From Paracoccaceae bacterium (lineage in GTDB: Bacteria > Pseudomonadota > Alphaproteobacteria > Rhodobacterales > Rhodobacteraceae), in NCBI GenBank assembly GCA_029244725.1, contig JAQWQJ010000030.1:49789-113788 (forward strand): 64,000 nt of DNA, written 5' to 3'. Below, piece by piece: positions 1 through 7,821 of the stretch. Within the stretch, counting starts at the first letter, position 1, and each line of letters starts with the position of its first letter. The notes under the pieces were generated by a model. It saw only the letters and a list, made by a program, of their open reading frames with translations. It had not been told where the DNA came from and did not search any database. Position numbers and translations under genes: made by a program.

Positions 1-2
1 CT

Positions 3-608
3 GGTTGGACCACGTTCTACTGGGCTTGGTGGATTGCGTTCTCGCCATTCGTTGGATTGTTCCTTGCGCGTATCTCAAAAGGTCGCACAGTGCGCGAATT
101 CATCCTCGGATGTGTGTTCGCACCAGCAATGGTCTGTTTCGCATGGATGACAATCCTTGGCGCAACAGCGATCGATCTTGAGCTGACCGGCGGCGCAAAC
201 GGCGCAATCATCGGTGCATCCAACACAAACAAACTGTTTGTGACGCTTGGCCAAATGATAGATGGCGGCTTGCTTCAGGCCCTGACAGTGATGTCTGTGG
301 TGTTGATCATGACGTTCCTAGTCACATCAGCAGACTCCGGTATCCTAGTGATGAACACCATCATGTCGGGTGGCGATCAGAACATCGGTAACAAGCACAA
401 AATCGTGTGGGGCGTTATCCTAACTGCGGTTATCGGTACACTACTTGTGGCTGGAAAAACCAACGGCGGGGCTGACCCGATGGAAGCGCTTAAAAGTGCG
501 ATGATCATCGGTGCTTTGCCATTCACAATGGTTATGGCACTGATGATGCTGTCCCTGATTAAAGCGCTATATCGCGACAACGCTCGCGACAAGGCAAGCC
601 AGTCTTAA
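3..608 (+). CDS. BCCT-family betaine/carnitine/choline transporter, C-terminal part
   Basis: This is the last 201 residues of a transporter whose start lies left of the window. The first in-frame residues read GWTTFYWAWWIAFSP, the hallmark of the betaine/carnitine/choline transporter family, in which the tryptophans line the substrate site. Several hydrophobic segments follow, including an LVTSADSGILVMNT stretch typical of the region after TM8. The family moves quaternary ammonium compounds or other zwitterions across the inner membrane, usually coupled to Na+ or H+. The tail ends shortly after the last membrane segment, so there is no long C-terminal osmosensing domain. A strong hairpin follows the stop. 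The substrate cannot be decided from this fragment. Confidence 0.9.
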   Translation, partial: GWTTFYWAWWIAFSPFVGLFLARISKGRTVREFILGCVFAPAMVCFAWMTILGATAIDLELTGGANGAIIGASNTNKLFVTLGQMIDGGLLQALTVMSVVLIMTFLVTSADSGILVMNTIMSGGDQNIGNKHKIVWGVILTAVIGTLLVAGKTNGGADPMEALKSAMIIGALPFTMVMALMMLSLIKALYRDNARDKASQS

Positions 609-634
609 GCGCTTAACATCTGCTTAGAAAACCA

Positions 635-663
635 ATTGGGCGGGGGACATTCCCTCGCCCAAT
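635..663 (+). terminator. Hairpin terminator after the BCCT gene
   Basis: A near-perfect inverted repeat (arms ATTGGGCG/CGCCCAAT plus an inner GGGA/TCCC with one G-T pair, loop CAT) lies 27 bases after the BCCT stop codon. No clear T-run follows. It would end the BCCT transcript before the convergent operon. Confidence 0.5.
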
Positions 664-714
664 GTCGTTAAGGGCAACAAAGTCTGGTTTCACAGTGGCG
701 AACGGCGAATTTGC

Positions 715-733
715 AGCGGCCGTTTAGGCCGCT
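715..733 (-). terminator. Hairpin overlapping the stop codon of the CoA-ligase gene
   Basis: AGCGGCC, a 5-base loop and GGCCGCT form a perfect 7-bp stem that includes part of the stop codon of the gene at 732-2234. It is probably the 3' end signal of the TTT/sauST-like operon. There is no T-run, so it may act as an RNA-stabilising end instead. Confidence 0.3.
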
Positions 734-2234
734 ATTCCGCAGGCTCTGCGATTAGTCCCGCTAACTTAAGACGTTGGATTTTTCCGGAAGGTCCCTTTGG
801 TAGATCGTCCAAAATATGAACCTTCTCAGGTGCTTTGAATTTTCCAACACGCGCGACGCAAATCGAAATCAGCTCATCCGCTGAGGCATTCGAACCCTCA
901 CACAAGCGCACAGCAGCTTCAACACGCTCACCATAGGTTTTACATGGACGCGCAAAGGCTGCGGCCTCAACCACATCGGCGTGGGTATAAAGCGCTTCAT
1001 CAATTTCGCGTGGCGCGATGTTTTCTCCGCCCTTGATGATCAGTTCTTTTAATCGGCCAGTCACGTAGATGAAGCCGTCTTTGTCCATGCGCCCTAGATC
1101 GCCAGTTCTTAGCCAATCGCCAGTAAACGTGCCTTCCGTAGCTTCCGGATTTTTCAAATACCCCAACATGACGTTCGGCCCGCGCACCTGAATTTCACCC
1201 TCTACTTCCAAGGGACATGGCTTTTGGTCGGGATCAGCAATCCGCGCTTCATTGCCGTATGCTGTGCCGGGTGATCCGATTTTCTGGAGGCTTCTTTCAA
1301 GCGGGTTTGACAGAATTTGTGCAGCTGTCTCGGTTAAGCCCATCGTTTCAACTATGCCGATACCAAAGCGCGCCTCAAATCCCTGCTGGGTTTCTATTGC
1401 CAAGGCTGACGACGCCGAGCGGCCAAAACGGATGCGCTCTTTCGTTTCTGCGTCAGGCTCGGAACTGCCGTGAAGCAAGTGGCTGATGATTGTCGGAACC
1501 ACCGAGAACCATGTCACCTCGGCCTGTGCAGCCTGTTCCCAAAACCTGCTGGCCGAGAATTTTGAAACCATCGAAATGGATCCGCCCGAGACAAGTGCGC
1601 TAATGACCGTCACGCACAGCCCGTTGATGTGGTAAATCGGCAGAACGCAAAAACCGCGATCGCTTGAAGTTAATTGATGCGCGACCGCAGTTGTCCAACC
1701 GCCTGCAAGTAAGCTTGCATGACTGTGCAGAACACCTTTGGGACGACCTGTTGTGCCGGACGTGTACATCAGTAATGCGTGATCTTCGGGCTTTAAAGGC
1801 AAAAGCTCAATTTCTGCTGCCTCGTTTGCGACTGGTACAACTTGCGCGCCCTCTGGCGCCACTTTTTCAAACAGCTCAGTCTGGGAGGCATGAACGAATG
1901 CAATTTTGGCTTCCGAATGCTCAAGACAATATGAAATCGCATCAGGACCAGCGGCAAGATTGAGCATCGTCGCGCGGAAACCACCGTAGAGACAGCCGTA
2001 AAAGGCGATTACACCTTCGCGGCCATTGGGCTGCAGGATGGCAACGCTTTCGCCTTTGCTAAGCCCTCGCGTCGTCAGGTCGCTTGCTACGACTTTGGCA
2101 GCAGCGCGTAGGTCAGCCCAAGTCAAACGGTCGCCAGTTTCGGGGAACACGATTGCCGTTCCGCCGCTTTGCGCGCGTTCGTCCAACCATGTGCGAACTG
2201 TACCACCAGGAGGTTGAGTTTTACTGGAACTCAT
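732..2234 (-). CDS. sauT: Acyl-CoA synthetase, probable sulfoacetate-CoA ligase (SauT-like)
   Basis: This 500-residue ANL-superfamily enzyme would activate a carboxylic acid with ATP to an acyl-AMP and then the CoA thioester. The P-loop YTSGTTGRPKG is at residues 157-167, the GRLKELIIKGGENIAPREI hinge/A8 motif lies in the C-terminal third, and the catalytic lysine is in GPSGKIQR near residue 485. The start was chosen at 2234 because it forms an ATGA overlap with the stop of the upstream aldehyde dehydrogenase gene. In Cupriavidus necator SauT makes sulfoacetyl-CoA, which SauS reduces. Pairing with a SauS-like gene, a solute uptake system and a divergent regulator is what suggests this role. 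Malonate, oxalate or another short acid remains possible, since the family's specificity is hard to read from sequence. Confidence 0.65.
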   Translation of the reverse strand: MSSSKTQPPGGTVRTWLDERAQSGGTAIVFPETGDRLTWADLRAAAKVVASDLTTRGLSKGESVAILQPNGREGVIAFYGCLYGGFRATMLNLAAGPDAISYCLEHSEAKIAFVHASQTELFEKVAPEGAQVVPVANEAAEIELLPLKPEDHALLMYTSGTTGRPKGVLHSHASLLAGGWTTAVAHQLTSSDRGFCVLPIYHINGLCVTVISALVSGGSISMVSKFSASRFWEQAAQAEVTWFSVVPTIISHLLHGSSEPDAETKERIRFGRSASSALAIETQQGFEARFGIGIVETMGLTETAAQILSNPLERSLQKIGSPGTAYGNEARIADPDQKPCPLEVEGEIQVRGPNVMLGYLKNPEATEGTFTGDWLRTGDLGRMDKDGFIYVTGRLKELIIKGGENIAPREIDEALYTHADVVEAAAFARPCKTYGERVEAAVRLCEGSNASADELISICVARVGKFKAPEKVHILDDLPKGPSGKIQRLKLAGLIAEPAE

Positions 2235-3634
2235 TGACCGGTCTCTGCCCAATAATCTCCGAAAATGTCCTCAACAGCGGGTTCGTTCGGCGGGATTTCA
2301 CGGACGATTTTGGTACTTTGCATGAAGTGCTTCCAATGCAAATTTTCGTCAATCGAGTTTCCACCCCATGAGCCGCAACCCATAGAAAGAGAGAAAGGCA
2401 TGCCGTTGTTGAAACCACCACCAGTCGCGAAAGTATGCGCTTGGTTTACAATGACACGACATGTCGGAATTGCATTGGCCAGCATAACAGGGCGTTGATC
2501 GTCTGCAGTGTGGATACCGACCGAGTGCCCAGCGCCTTGGTGAAGCTGAATATTGCGCGTGACTTCGACAGCGTTGCCAAAATCTCTAGCGCGATAGACC
2601 GTCAACACGCGGCTAAGCTTTTCGCCAGACAACGGGTGATCTGCCCCAATGCCGCTGGTTTCAACAGCGACGTACTCTGTATCCGCAGGCACCTGGCCTT
2701 CAAGACCTAGGGCCGCGACCAGTTTGCTTGCGTCTTGTGCAATGGCTGCGGGATTCAGGTGACCACCCGGCCAAAGCTTGGCAACCACTTCTTTTTCATC
2801 TTGAACAAACGCTCCGCCGTTTCGACCCATGGCCGCAACGAAGTCGTCAAAAATCTCTTCCACAACAACGACCGAATTTTCGGACGAACACGAGGTCGCA
2901 TTGTCAAAACATTTTGAGGCTTTGATTTTGGCGGCAGCAACGTCCAGATCGGTGGTCTCGTCCACAATCACTGCGACGTTGCCTGCACCTACCGCGATCG
3001 CTGGTGTGCCAGAAGTGTAAGCGCGGCGAACGTTGTTCTGGCTGCCGGTCACGACAATCATGTCCGAAACCTCAAGCAATCGTTGTGTCTTTTCCTTCGA
3101 CCCGGGGGCAGGAAGCATCTGCACGAGGTTCTTGTTCTCGCCGAATTTATCAAACTCTGCGTAGATATGTTCAAGCAACCGCTCACAAGTCGGAACACCT
3201 TTAGGACTTGGCGACATGACGATAGCGTTTCCGCATTTCAATGCGTTGATAATATTATTGGCGGGCGTCGCACCGGGATTGGTAGAGGGAACGACAGAAC
3301 CAATCACGCCAATGGGACGCGCAATTTCAGTGATACCGGTCGCGGGATCGTCTTTGATAATCCCGTACGATATTACCGGTTTAATATCGCGCATCAAACC
3401 AAGGGTTTTGCGGTGGTTCTTGGTAATCTTGTCAGGCACATTGCCCAGTCCTGTCGTCGCGACAGCCATCTCGGCCAGTTCGCGGTTGCGCTCAGGTTTC
3501 ATGATCGCCCATGCAACGGCCGCGGCAGCACGGTCATAGCGTGTCTGACTTCCGTTCCGCTCATATTCGCTTTGTGCCTCGCGGGCTTTTGCGACGATAG
3601 CTTCGACTTCGGCTATGGGATCAAGAGCGGTCAT
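2231..3634 (-). CDS. sauS: CoA-acylating aldehyde dehydrogenase, probable sulfoacetaldehyde dehydrogenase (SauS-like)
   Basis: A 467-residue enzyme of the AdhE/EutE-type acylating aldehyde dehydrogenases, which interconvert an acyl-CoA and its aldehyde with NAD(P)H. The catalytic cysteine is Cys249 in NATSCSSENS, and the nucleotide-binding region includes VPSTNPGATP at about 115-124. The ATG at 3634 is preceded by an AAAGGA ribosome site; an upstream in-frame extension to 3760 would run through the hairpin and has no family resemblance, so it was not used. It shares an ATGA overlap with the CoA-ligase gene, so the two products are translationally coupled, as expected for ligase plus reductase. 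The overall sequence fits SauS better than ethanolamine or alcohol pathway members, but this is recognition by eye. No sulfoacetaldehyde acetyltransferase (xsc) lies in the window. Confidence 0.7.
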   Translation of the reverse strand: MTALDPIAEVEAIVAKAREAQSEYERNGSQTRYDRAAAAVAWAIMKPERNRELAEMAVATTGLGNVPDKITKNHRKTLGLMRDIKPVISYGIIKDDPATGITEIARPIGVIGSVVPSTNPGATPANNIINALKCGNAIVMSPSPKGVPTCERLLEHIYAEFDKFGENKNLVQMLPAPGSKEKTQRLLEVSDMIVVTGSQNNVRRAYTSGTPAIAVGAGNVAVIVDETTDLDVAAAKIKASKCFDNATSCSSENSVVVVEEIFDDFVAAMGRNGGAFVQDEKEVVAKLWPGGHLNPAAIAQDASKLVAALGLEGQVPADTEYVAVETSGIGADHPLSGEKLSRVLTVYRARDFGNAVEVTRNIQLHQGAGHSVGIHTADDQRPVMLANAIPTCRVIVNQAHTFATGGGFNNGMPFSLSMGCGSWGGNSIDENLHWKHFMQSTKIVREIPPNEPAVEDIFGDYWAETGQ

Positions 3635-3655
3635 TGTAATTTCCTTTGAGGTAGT

Positions 3656-3682
3656 AATGGGGCAGGCCAAGCCCGCCCCATT
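3656..3682 (-). promoter_or_regulatory. Intercistronic hairpin between tctC and the sauS-like gene
   Basis: An 11-bp stem (arms AATGGGGCAGG and CCCGCCCCATT with one wobble, 5-base loop) fills the gap between the solute-binding protein gene and sauS. Such hairpins after binding-protein genes commonly protect the upstream mRNA and lower expression of the following enzymes. It could also be a partial terminator. Confidence 0.45.
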
Positions 3683-3692
3683 TGAGAGTGTC

Positions 3693-4661
3693 TTAGAGAC
3701 CTGCAAGCAGCTCTGTAAGGGTAACCTGACGGGCAGCCCACATTTCCAGAACTTCATCACGTGTCATGATGTGCATTGGCGAACCGCCAGCCTTCATTTT
3801 GCCAGCAACACGGCTGTTGGCAAACATTTCAGGGACTGTTGCGGCCAGATCGTCAATGATCGCCTGAGGCGTTCCTTTTGGCACCATCACACCGCGGAAG
3901 TTAACCGAGCTGTTGTCGATGTCGTAACCCTGCTCTTGCATGGTTGGAACGTCTTCCATGAACTCGTTACGCTCGTTGTCGAATACGCCAAGGATCTTCA
4001 CGTTGCCTGCAGCGCGCGCACGGAATGCGTCAGACAGGTTGTTTACACCACCAAGAACTTCGCCTGCGATGACGGCTTTCATCGCTCCTGAACCGCCAGC
4101 GCTGTTCGGAATATAAGCCAGTTTCACGCCAGCAGCTTTTTCAAGCTGAAGAGCTGCGATGTGGTGACCCACAAACAAGCCAGCGCCAGAGAACGTCAAA
4201 CCACCTGGGTTTGCTGTTGCGTAAGAAACAACGTCAGCCATCGAGTTGAATTCACTGTCTGCAGCGACAACAAACACGGCTGGGTCTGCACCCCAGTTTG
4301 CAATCGGCTCAAAGCTGTCTGCGCTATAAGACACACCACCTTCAATCGACTGAGCGATGAAGTGCGGGATGTTATATGCACCCATAGTGTAGCCGTCGGC
4401 ATCGGCTTGGGTTGCAAACCAGTTCCAACCAACACGTCCACCAGCACCTGGCTTGTTGATAATCGCAACCGGCATGCCCAAGGCATCTTCGTTGCCTGCC
4501 GTCATTGTTACGATACGCGCCTGAAAGTCAGTCGCACCACCGGCGCCATAGCTTACCATCAGCATCACTGGACGCTCTGGGTAGTCGCCGTGACCGTCAG
4601 CGAAGGCGCTTCCCGTCATAGCTGTGAGAGCCACTGCGGCTGCTGCAATATATTTTTTCAT
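3693..4661 (-). CDS. TTT transporter periplasmic solute-binding protein (TctC family)
   Basis: A 322-residue extracytoplasmic receptor of the Bug/TctC family. It has a Sec signal peptide of about 21 residues (MKKY, then an alanine-rich core, cleavage after AFA). The mature start YPERPVMLMVSYGAGGATDFQAR carries the beta-strand and loop that grip the carboxylate or sulfonate of the ligand in this family, and PGAGGRVGWNW is the second conserved loop. It would deliver its ligand to the TctA/TctB membrane proteins encoded just upstream in the same operon. The order tctA-tctB-tctC followed by CoA-activating enzymes suggests that the ligand is the acid these enzymes use. Sulfoacetate is the leading guess, by inference only. 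Confidence 0.85.
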   Translation of the reverse strand: MKKYIAAAAVALTAMTGSAFADGHGDYPERPVMLMVSYGAGGATDFQARIVTMTAGNEDALGMPVAIINKPGAGGRVGWNWFATQADADGYTMGAYNIPHFIAQSIEGGVSYSADSFEPIANWGADPAVFVVAADSEFNSMADVVSYATANPGGLTFSGAGLFVGHHIAALQLEKAAGVKLAYIPNSAGGSGAMKAVIAGEVLGGVNNLSDAFRARAAGNVKILGVFDNERNEFMEDVPTMQEQGYDIDNSSVNFRGVMVPKGTPQAIIDDLAATVPEMFANSRVAGKMKAGGSPMHIMTRDEVLEMWAARQVTLTELLAGL

Positions 4662-4705
4662 GGGTTAAATCCTCCCGTTGAAGTTAATTCTGCCACTTTT
4701 GCGGT

Positions 4706-5170
4706 TCAGAAAAGAATTTCGCGTGGTGTGAAGACACTCAGCAACATCGCGAAAAGACCGTACATAACCACCAGATATCCGGCGGAGATGACTATGCGTT
4801 TGATCCAAGTGCGCACCTCGTTGTGAGGTGCTGGATCATACAATGATAAAAGCGTGAAAAAGACGATTGTGGACGCCGTGTAAAAGCCCAGCCCTTTTGC
4901 CGCCCAGAAGACGAACACAATTGCGACGATCAGACCAGGCAAAATCTTTTTCATTGAGTCGGCTGTTAGACCGTTCCCGACTTTGCTTTTCCCCATCAAG
5001 GCCTTGCCGAAAGTCCACAAAGCTAAGACTGCGAAGACCGTTGAAATAATGCGCGGAAATAAGAAAGCCGCTGCGGGTTCTTGGGTGTAACTTACAAAGC
5101 AAACCCAGACGCCTACTGCTGCGACAAGTCCACTTGCTACGATGTGCTGACTACGAGGAAGATTATTCAT
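4706..5170 (-). CDS. TTT transporter small membrane protein (TctB family)
   Basis: A 154-residue protein with four hydrophobic segments, the size and pattern of the poorly conserved TctB subunit. The start at 5170 shares one base with the tctA stop codon (TGATG), which indicates translational coupling, so the longer in-frame start at 5239 was rejected. It is assumed to form the membrane complex with TctA. Identification rests mainly on position and topology, as TctB sequences vary widely. Confidence 0.8.
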   Translation of the reverse strand: MNNLPRSQHIVASGLVAAVGVWVCFVSYTQEPAAAFLFPRIISTVFAVLALWTFGKALMGKSKVGNGLTADSMKKILPGLIVAIVFVFWAAKGLGFYTASTIVFFTLLSLYDPAPHNEVRTWIKRIVISAGYLVVMYGLFAMLLSVFTPREILF

Positions 5171-6696
5171 CACAGCGCCTCCTCTTTCGACACGGCATCG
5201 TCTTTCGTGACATAGCGTTTGTTGCGCATTTCCATCCAAACAGAGTAAGCGACCGAGGCGAGCACGATCATCAACAGTGTCACGTTCAAAGGACCGGTAA
5301 AGAAGTACTGACCGATTCCAGAAGTGGCGTTTGCGATCATGCTGCCTTGGATAAAGTTCGCTTCTGCAATCGGTCCAAGGATCAGGCCCAAGACCAGTGG
5401 AGCGGCTGAAAACCCAAAACGCTCAAGAAAGTACATGCCGGTGCCCAACGTCATCATCACGTAGACATCACCCATTGAATTCTGAACTGAATAGCTACCA
5501 AAAACGGCTAGTCCCAGCACCGTTGCAGCCATGACCGATTGAGGCACCTGAGCGACCCGTGCAGCCAAACCAGCGATATAGAGACCAAAGATACACATCA
5601 GAATTTGGCCGATCAGCATCGAATTGATAAACGTCCAAGCGACCTCGGGGTGGTTATCAAACAGATCCGAACCAGGGAAAATTCCATGAATTAGAAGGCC
5701 ACCTAAAAGAACAGCCGCCGTCGGCGATCCAGGGATCGATAGGGTCAACAGCGGAACTAGGCTTGGTCCAACCATCGCATTATTTGCGGACTCGGCGGCT
5801 ATGATACCTTCACTGTGGCCCGTGCCAAACTTATCACGCTCAGGGCTGAATTTCTTGGATTGGTCGTAGGCCACCAATCCTGCAATCTGACCGCCAACGC
5901 CGGGTATTAGACCAATAACTGAACCCGTCAGCGTACCAATTGTCAAAGAGCGGGAACGACGGAAGATTTCTCGGATTGCATCACCGATGGGGCTTGGTTC
6001 GACCTTTATGACTTCGGCGGATGCCTGTGTGCGCCCGTTTGAGAACATTGTGATCACCTGCGGTATCGCAAACAAACCGATAAGCGCAGGGATAACGTTG
6101 ATCCCGCCAGACAGGCTAGGATGGAAGATGAAACGCTGTGCACCCATGATGTCGTCAAAGCCAATCGTCGCCAACCATAGACCGATACAACCGGCCAACA
6201 AACCCTTCACAACCGAACTGGAGTCCAGCGTTCCGATGATCGTCACACCAAGAATTGCCAGCCAGAAAAGATGCGATGGACCGAACGCCAACGCCCATGT
6301 GGCAAGAACCGGCGTCAGGAAGATCAACAGCAACACCCCGAAAACGCCACCAACTGCTGAAGCAAGGAACGAAAGCTGAAGGGCACGGGCCCCTTGCCCT
6401 TTCTTAGCCATGGTATGGCCGTCAAGTGTTGTAGCAATATTCGCAGGCGCACCTGGGATTTTCAGCAGAATGGCACTGACGGCGCCACCGGCTACGGTCG
6501 ACGTATATGCCGCCCCGAGAAGTATCAGCCCCTGTGCCGCCTCTAGGCGGAACGTGAATGGGATTAGCAACGCGACCGCCATCGTCGGTGACAGACCCGG
6601 CGTGGCCCCTAATATCAAACCGCCAATCGTTCCGATTAGCAGCAGCCCAAAACTAAATGGCGTAAACACTTCGCCAAAATATCCCAAAAACTCCAC
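5170..6696 (-). CDS. TTT transporter large membrane protein (TctA family)
   Basis: A 508-residue integral membrane protein with about 12 hydrophobic segments. The family signature LGATPGLSPTMAVAL is at residues 29-43, and a second internal repeat reads LTLSIPGSPTAAVLL about 300 residues later; these glycine/proline loops line the translocation path. It is the permease of a proton- or sodium-driven tripartite tricarboxylate-type transporter. It is the first gene of the operon, with about 105 bases between it and the divergent LacI regulator. The substrate is inferred from the enzymes downstream, not from TctA itself. Confidence 0.9.
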   Translation of the reverse strand: MEFLGYFGEVFTPFSFGLLLIGTIGGLILGATPGLSPTMAVALLIPFTFRLEAAQGLILLGAAYTSTVAGGAVSAILLKIPGAPANIATTLDGHTMAKKGQGARALQLSFLASAVGGVFGVLLLIFLTPVLATWALAFGPSHLFWLAILGVTIIGTLDSSSVVKGLLAGCIGLWLATIGFDDIMGAQRFIFHPSLSGGINVIPALIGLFAIPQVITMFSNGRTQASAEVIKVEPSPIGDAIREIFRRSRSLTIGTLTGSVIGLIPGVGGQIAGLVAYDQSKKFSPERDKFGTGHSEGIIAAESANNAMVGPSLVPLLTLSIPGSPTAAVLLGGLLIHGIFPGSDLFDNHPEVAWTFINSMLIGQILMCIFGLYIAGLAARVAQVPQSVMAATVLGLAVFGSYSVQNSMGDVYVMMTLGTGMYFLERFGFSAAPLVLGLILGPIAEANFIQGSMIANATSGIGQYFFTGPLNVTLLMIVLASVAYSVWMEMRNKRYVTKDDAVSKEEAL

Positions 6697-6739
6697 GGGC
6701 CCCTCCCAGAGACTAGTTGTTGACAGACTAAGCTAATTC

Positions 6740-6767
6740 ATGAAAATAGTTTTGCAAATGTTTTCAT
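6740..6767. promoter_or_regulatory. Candidate LacI-family operator between tctA and the regulator gene
   Basis: ATGAAAA at 6740-6746 and TTTTCAT at 6761-6767 form an inverted repeat. Nested inside it, TGCAAA-TG-TTTTCA (6753-6766) is nearly symmetric about its centre, the form of a LacI-family site. It sits in the only divergent promoter region of this cluster. Confidence 0.35.
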
Positions 6768-6801
6768 AAAATTGCAAAAAATATAAGTTAGTGTACTGAT
6801 A

Positions 6802-7818
6802 GTGAACGATAAACCTGACATATTTGCTGTTGCAAAAGCTGCTGGCGTCTCGCCTTCAACGGTGTCGCGTACGTTCAATCATCCCGACCTTGTGAAACCC
6901 ACGACACGCAAAAAAATCGATCGTGTTGTCCGTCGATTGGGCTACATTCGCAACCGCGCCGCGCAAACCATTCACGGTATTCGGAGCGGTACTATTGGCC
7001 TCATCGTGCCCACAATCGACCACGCAATTTTTGCCGAAGTCGTGCAAGCTTTCTCTGAAGCTGTTGCTGAAAATGGCTTTACGATCTTATTGGCGACACA
7101 TGGTTATGATCTTCAGCAAGAATATTCGGTTGTTCGCAAACTGCTCGAGCATCGTGTTGATGGCGTTGCTTTAATTGGCACTGAGCATCGACAGGAAACC
7201 TACGAGTTGCTGGAACAACAGGGCATTCCCGCGATTATCATTTGGAACTACGATGAAAGTGCCCCTCTGCCCTGTGTAGGCTCGAACAACTTCGAGGCTG
7301 GAAAGTTGATCGCCCAGCATTTAGTTGACAGTGGCCATAAGAAAATTGCGCTGATCTTCCCGCCTTTGTCTGGCAATGATCGTGCCGCAGATCGATATAT
7401 GGGCGTAATGCACGTTCTTGAGAAATCCGGCATCGACATCTCACCACATTGGACGATCGAGTCGCCCTACAGCGTTTCTGCAGCAAAATCCGCTATTTTG
7501 CCCGTACTCGATAGCCCAGATCGTCCGACGGCTGTTCTTTGCGGCAACGATATTTTGGCTTGGGGTGTCATCAATTGTGCCCGTAGTCTGGATCTGGATG
7601 TGCCCTCGTCATTGTCGGTTCTGGGCATCGGCCACTTTAAAGCCTTTCAAGATATGGAGCCATCGCTTACGACGGTGCGTTTGCCCGCGCAGCGTATCGG
7701 TAGCATGGCAGGCACGACTATTTCCATGGCGATCACCCAGCCTGACGAAGAGATTACGCACTCGTTTTGCCCGTCTGAACTGGTTGTTGGGAAAACCCTT
7801 AAACCGTTGGTGGGCTAA
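6802..7818 (+). CDS. LacI-family transcriptional regulator of the TTT/sau-like operon
   Basis: A 338-residue LacI/GalR protein starting at GTG. The N-terminal helix-turn-helix reads VAKAAGVSPSTVSRTF at about residues 9-24, followed by a hinge helix and a periplasmic-binding-protein-like effector domain (GTIGLIVPTIDHAIFAEVV onwards). It is transcribed away from the TTT/sauST-like operon across a short intergenic region with a candidate operator, so it probably represses that operon until its substrate or a CoA derivative binds. In C. necator sauR is likewise divergent from sauSTU. The stop lies only 3 bases from the convergent putA stop. Confidence 0.85.
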   Translation: MNDKPDIFAVAKAAGVSPSTVSRTFNHPDLVKPTTRKKIDRVVRRLGYIRNRAAQTIHGIRSGTIGLIVPTIDHAIFAEVVQAFSEAVAENGFTILLATHGYDLQQEYSVVRKLLEHRVDGVALIGTEHRQETYELLEQQGIPAIIIWNYDESAPLPCVGSNNFEAGKLIAQHLVDSGHKKIALIFPPLSGNDRAADRYMGVMHVLEKSGIDISPHWTIESPYSVSAAKSAILPVLDSPDRPTAVLCGNDILAWGVINCARSLDLDVPSSLSVLGIGHFKAFQDMEPSLTTVRLPAQRIGSMAGTTISMAITQPDEEITHSFCPSELVVGKTLKPLVG

Positions 7819-7821
7819 GGA

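Noticed and set aside
3635..3760. N-terminal extension of the sauS-like protein
   Set aside because: The 42 extra residues cross the intercistronic hairpin, overlap the tctC end and lack family similarity; the ATG at 3634 has a good ribosome site.
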